DNA of 64,000 nt from Mesocentrotus franciscanus (Eukaryota > Echinodermata > Echinoidea > Camarodonta > Strongylocentrotidae), in NCBI GenBank assembly GCA_037976565.1, contig CP137679.1, forward strand, positions 13,265,207 to 13,329,206, written 5' to 3'. Below, one piece after another: positions 59,270 through 64,000 of this stretch. The position numbers were made by a program, and so were the translations under genes. Positions within the stretch are counted from its first letter, which is position 1. Each line of letters opens with the position of its first letter. The notes under the pieces are model-generated. The model saw only the letters and a program-made list of their open reading frames with translations, ran no database searches and was not told the origin of the DNA.

Positions 59270-62200
59270 AACATTACACTTGTTGCGAATTTGAGGAGGA
59301 AAATAAGATTCATCCGGACCTTTACGAAGTGTTTGGTCCTTTGTGGGTTATAATAAATACGTTTTAAAACAACAGTCAAGCAACAATCAATCCAGCAAAT
59401 TATGTGTTGTAATTTCTGATAGTATAGCAGAAACATATTCATGGAACGTTGCATAAAGCTCTTGCAGCATTGGAAGAATGAAAAACAAAAATTACAGATC
59501 TCCTCCTCCCTCTGATTAAACCGTTTCTTGAATGCTTCACCACATTCTGTTTGATGACGTCAGCAAAATTATCCGTATTTGCAACGACCTAGATCAACCG
59601 GAGATCTCCCGCGACCTAAATGAACAACGAAATTCATTACCTTACAACGTTTTACTTCGATGGCAAGAGATGAAATTTATTCTTTTATGAAGATTGAAGT
59701 AAACGGTCTTGTTCTGATTTTGATAATCTAATGTCAACATTTAAAACAAGAGAACAGACAGAAGTCTAGGAATTAGAATTCAACTTTTAGAAGCCTAATG
59801 TAATGAAATGTAATAGATTGAAGAACCATATCATGATTACCAAAGACAGAAGGGGGGAAAATAATTGTACATGACATGAAATTGAAGTGAAAAAGGAAAA
59901 GGCAGAAAAGTAAATATATAGGATATCTTCTGTTTTGATACACTTTAACATATTTTCTGTTTATTTATAGCTTGTAGAAGTGTCCAACATTCTTTCAGCG
60001 TTCGTTTTACAGACATTTTCTTTTATTTCTTTGTTCGAATGTTCACCATTGAAGAGTAAAAGGTAGACGATGAAGATTAAACTTGTAACCGAAGTCTCAT
60101 TGGTAATAAAGCAACATTACGTTTGTGACAGTTTCCTACTCGAAGGAAAAACCACTTACTGCTAAAGGTCTCTTTATATCTCTAATCATTACAATAGCTG
60201 TATGACCTTTCCTTTATCAATTTGTGAAAAATTAGTAAATCCGTATCTCTCATGAGGGGCTTACTGAATGCTTACGTAGTATATTTAGAATGAAAATTAT
60301 TGTACCATTGACTACCAGAAATCAATCATAATGTCATACAATGTGACCTTCAAACATATGTAAAATATCGAATTCTCCAGACTTGTGGTAAATCCTGAGG
60401 GTTTTCACGATAGGTACAATTCCGTTTCATATTTATAAGAATAAGATTTGTAATAAATGAGGTTATTTTTTATCAAGGACAATGTTTTTATTACTTGGAT
60501 TTACGTTTTCCGTACAAGAATGTTATTGCCAGTGGAGTAAGTGGACATTATAGGACACGTCAAAATGTCGTCATTTGAATGATAAAATGTAAATGATATA
60601 GCTTCATGATAAAAACAGCGACATATCTTATGTTTTTCAATGCTGTATTCATTTCCACAAAACGTTTCAATAATCAGATGACAGTAATGATAACATTCAC
60701 TTTCAGTTTAGATTAGCAAGGCATGTCTGATTAAAGGATAATCATTTATACAATGTAAAACAATTATGTCACATTGTCATTTGAAATTAATGCCGAAAGC
60801 AATTGGAAATTTAGTTATAGAAGTATAATCAAAGTTGCAGTGTTATGTGTTGTCAAACACATTAGATTAAGCGGTTGTATACTTTTCATCATGTGTAAAA
60901 GAATTGTGTTGTTGTTGAATTCATTTGTTTCACATGCTTGAATGTATACACAAAACAAACAATATAAAACAATGCAGGATATTAAATCTGGAAACAATTT
61001 AATAAATATTGCAATATTGTAATTACATTATTGACAACTAAACTAATTTGACAGTTTGAACGTTATTGAAGGTAAAACTATTTCTATGAGACATGTGGAA
61101 AATGAGAGGCTTATTGCAAAGCCCCTCTAAAAACTGAAGTACTACGTCTTAATATAACATGGTTGAGTAGTTATTTATAATCATCAATAAAGTATGAAGC
61201 TGCGTGGTTTTCAGTTTAACAAGAAACATGACGAGGACAGGGCACAAGGGCAAATGAAAATAGGTAAATAAATGTAAAAACACTGTAAATAAAACTGAAA
61301 TATTGATGTGTCCCACAATTAGAGAGAAAAGCAAGCGTAAGTTAGGAAAAGATAAACAAGAATTTGAGAGTCACGATTTCACGGGGTAGAGTCATATCGT
61401 AATATCGTTTTCGGATCAGGTTCTTTACACTTCATTTGCTTTCTTCGCTTCTCTGCACGGTCGCTTGTTTGCCACACGTGCTATTCTATTCAAGACAATG
61501 GGCACAATGATTAACAAAAGGATTGCTTTGTGCTACACAATGGCTATGCAAAATTAAAACAAATTCAGTCCTGATTAGCTCCATGACATCCCTTTTAACA
61601 CCGGTATAGATAAACATTGCACTTGAAAGAGTAGAACGTGGCACAGGGAGATAATTAGGAGGCATATAAGGAGTTAAGGAGACGAATAAATGTCCTTCAG
61701 CATCAGCAGCATGCAACGTGAACTTGAATTTTCGATTGCTTAAATACCTTAACGAGTTGTCCTCTCAATACGCTTTCCTGATAATTATCTCACCAATTTC
61801 CCTGCGATTCATTTGCTGATTGCCCTGATAGATAATTCATCATTGACTTGAGACCATTGCTGTCCAGCTTTCCACTTGACTGGAAATTTAGTATCAGGGA
61901 TGCGTTGTGATCAATCACTATCGGAAGAGGTCATGTATAACAAATTGTTAGATCTAATATGGTATAATATCCATGGCGTATCCAGAAATTTATACACGAA
62001 ACGGGGTATTTTAACGGCCCTGCCTGTCATGATCTCATTATACGCTTTATTTCAAATAGGGTGGGGCGTGCATGATCGCAAAGATTTTCGGGAAATCAAG
62101 TCAAGGCCGATTCAATACCATATCGCGAATTCCATAGAAATCATGTTCGGATATACGTTTACGTCATTGTAATGTTTGTACATGTGATTAGGTAATGGAC

Positions 62201-63290
62201 AAACAATTTTTTTCCGAGAGTCTTTGTAATTGTGTTACATATTCAGTCTACATGCCTCATTGAATATATCTATACTTATTTCATGTCTAATATGCAGAAT
62301 AGTCACGGGGACAAAACATACGAAACAAAGATAAGACAATAATTCATTGTTCATTTGATATCATTTAAAGCTACGTGGTATCCAGGCAACACAAGTGGTC
62401 AATTATGGGTCGTCTGCAATGATAATGTCTCTCTATTAGAGAACTGTTGAATGCCAGGCCATTCTTGTGCTAACAATATTTGTCATTTAGAATTTTGACT
62501 ACGCTGAAATACAAATCAAGCTTGACTGCTTTTACGGGTGTATATCCGATTTGGTGTGTTTGAAGAATGTCTGTGGACGATCGTGTATATCTGTACATTT
62601 GTAAATGTGTTTGGATCATATTACATTAGTCCACGTTATATTATTAAACAGAAACAAGAATGACCGTACGCTATACTTGTACGTTTGAACGTGTAGCATA
62701 GCATGATATTGTTCAGTGAAAACGTTTTAAGCTATGTTTAGTACTTCGTGTAGTATGTATAACCTGAACACATGAAAACACCAAAATAGTTAAGCTCTAT
62801 ACATTTCAATGTGTATTAATGATAACTGCGTATTCTAGTGTCTACTCAAGAGATCCCACTTTGAATAAACTAATTTTATGCCAACTATGTAATTTTATTT
62901 CGAAATTTTCGCCCCCTCCCCCATCCTCAGGAATGGGAACGCTTGTAGATGAGCAATATATCTCAAGCTATGCACAACATTCACATAATTATTTCGTGAT
63001 ATTCATCTCTCCCTGAAAGATTAAAAGAGCCTCTGTCTCAATTAGATTTTAGAAATGACTTTACAGACTTTAACCACGAGACATGGCTATCTACCGTAGA
63101 TTGTAAGATACTATGAATCAGATTTATAGAGCAAATTTTATATAAATACAAAATCTGAGAAGTAAACCGATGAAACTGTCTTAAGGGTGAATTTGAAAAC
63201 ATTTTGGTATGTCGTATGTGATAATACATAGCACAGGCGGATCCAAAACGCCCGATCACCCCCCCCCCCACCTTGAGACAATGTACTATG
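59270..63290. other. AT-rich DNA, nothing firmly recognised
   Basis: No domain-bearing frame, splice pair or mobile element is evident. A 98-codon plus-strand frame at 61876-62172 has no recognisable motif. CACAGGCGGATCC near 63232 resembles the hAT-like MITE end seen at 25407. Confidence 0.35.
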
Positions 63291-63579
63291 TGGAAGTGTA
63301 GTGGTATAGTGGTTTATTCACTTGACTCTCAATTCTAGGGTTGAGGGTTCGAATCCTAGTCCAGCACTATCGTCATTAGGCTAAACATTAATCAATATAT
63401 ACCACTCTCCACCCAGGTGTAATGGGTACCTGGCAATTCCTGGGGTGAGAATAGTTGTAGACCCTCATGAAGAACGGCACGGATGATGATGAGGCTTCCC
63501 TTGGTATACAAAGTTGTATTATATTATTGGCATTAATATTGTTATAATTTTTTTGTTGTTATTATTATTATCATTATAA

Positions 63580-63630
<51 letters not shown>

Positions 63631-63660
63631 TATTACTATCATTATTATTATTATTACCAG
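63291..63660 (+). mobile_element. tRNA-derived SINE with long (ATT)n tail
   Basis: Head TGGAAGTGTAGTGGTATAGT, B-box GGTTCGAATCC, body CCACTCTCCACCCAGGTGTA, ATGGGTACCTGGCAATTCCT, GAGGCTTCCCTTGG. A spacer leads into about 25 ATT triplets (63545-63657). Same family as 13783. Confidence 0.88.
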
Positions 63661-64000
63661 TGGAGGCTTTAGTACACGTCTAACAATGCATACCAAAGGC
63701 AATATCAGTGGTATGTATCAATATCAAGTTGGATGCACAGTGCGTTCTCCAGCAAAAAAACAAAATCTTACATTTACCAATGACTCCTTTCCTGATACTT
63801 GACCTGAAAACCTATCTTTTTAAATAGTCATCATTTTGTAAACACAATTGTTTCCTTATGTTACTATTAGATCAATTCAAATATTCACATTTTTGTAGGT
63901 GATTGAAAACTTTTTCAGAGGTCATTTTTTACTATGACATTCTTCAAACTGACATAAAAAGAAGGAGAAATCTCAACAATTATGTGTCATATTTGCTAGA
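63661..64000 (+). other. Possible LINE 3' relic at the right edge
   Basis: At 63780-63825 FLILDLKTYLFK followed by a stop resembles the end of CR1-like polyproteins. Only this short piece is recognisable. Confidence 0.25.

Noticed and set aside
61876..62172. 98-codon plus-strand frame
   Set aside because: No motif, splice support or neighbouring exon; kept only as a note in the region entry.

Overview
The window is animal nuclear DNA, AT-rich and dominated by repeats. It looks like an echinoderm, most likely a sea urchin or a close relative. The grounds are scavenger-receptor cysteine-rich (SRCR) exons in a freshly duplicated tandem array, many tRNA-derived SINEs of types I associate with sea urchin genomes, CR1-like and Tx1/L1-like LINE fragments, and abundant (GA)n, (TG)n and (ATT)n microsatellites. 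The species is inference. No complete gene is visible; only exons or exon relics are supported.

Layout. 1-2392: decayed plus-strand non-LTR retrotransposon (linker plus reverse transcriptase). 3190-7190: 3' end of a plus-strand SRCR receptor gene, with five SRCR exons in a ~730 bp tandem array and then a terminal exon for stalk, transmembrane helix and short basic tail. 7191-8340: quasi-repetitive DNA and decayed copies of a tyrosine-motif tail exon. 8340-18573 and 27690-38765: two copies (A and B) of a 10-11 kb direct segmental duplication. Each carries a lone minus-strand exon of a UDP-glycosyltransferase (UGT), three tRNA-SINEs and all or part of a TTAA-flanked MITE. Copy A ends in a 500-N gap inside a trinucleotide microsatellite. 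19074-27690: single-copy DNA between the copies, with SINE and LINE tails, several MITEs, a minisatellite and a ~1.4 kb inverted-repeat element. 27690-28004: possible last exon of a receptor with tyrosine motifs.

39-47 kb: a Tx1/L1-like LINE inserted in a SINE tail (an unoccupied relative of the target lies at 46.47 kb), a MITE inserted in another SINE, and a CR1-like 3' end. 47-64 kb: mostly anonymous DNA with GA-rich microsatellites, scattered SINEs, a MITE with a 25 bp perfect hairpin at 55.9 kb and a 169 bp near-perfect palindrome at 59.1 kb.

The strongest biology is the recently amplified SRCR exon array, consistent with fast-evolving immune-type receptors, and the duplication. Its two copies change abruptly from clearly diverged to almost identical near 11575/30425 and differ by a LINE insertion, a MITE insertion inside the UGT exon and a 1326 bp microhomology deletion. 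I found no undescribed system that I can defend.
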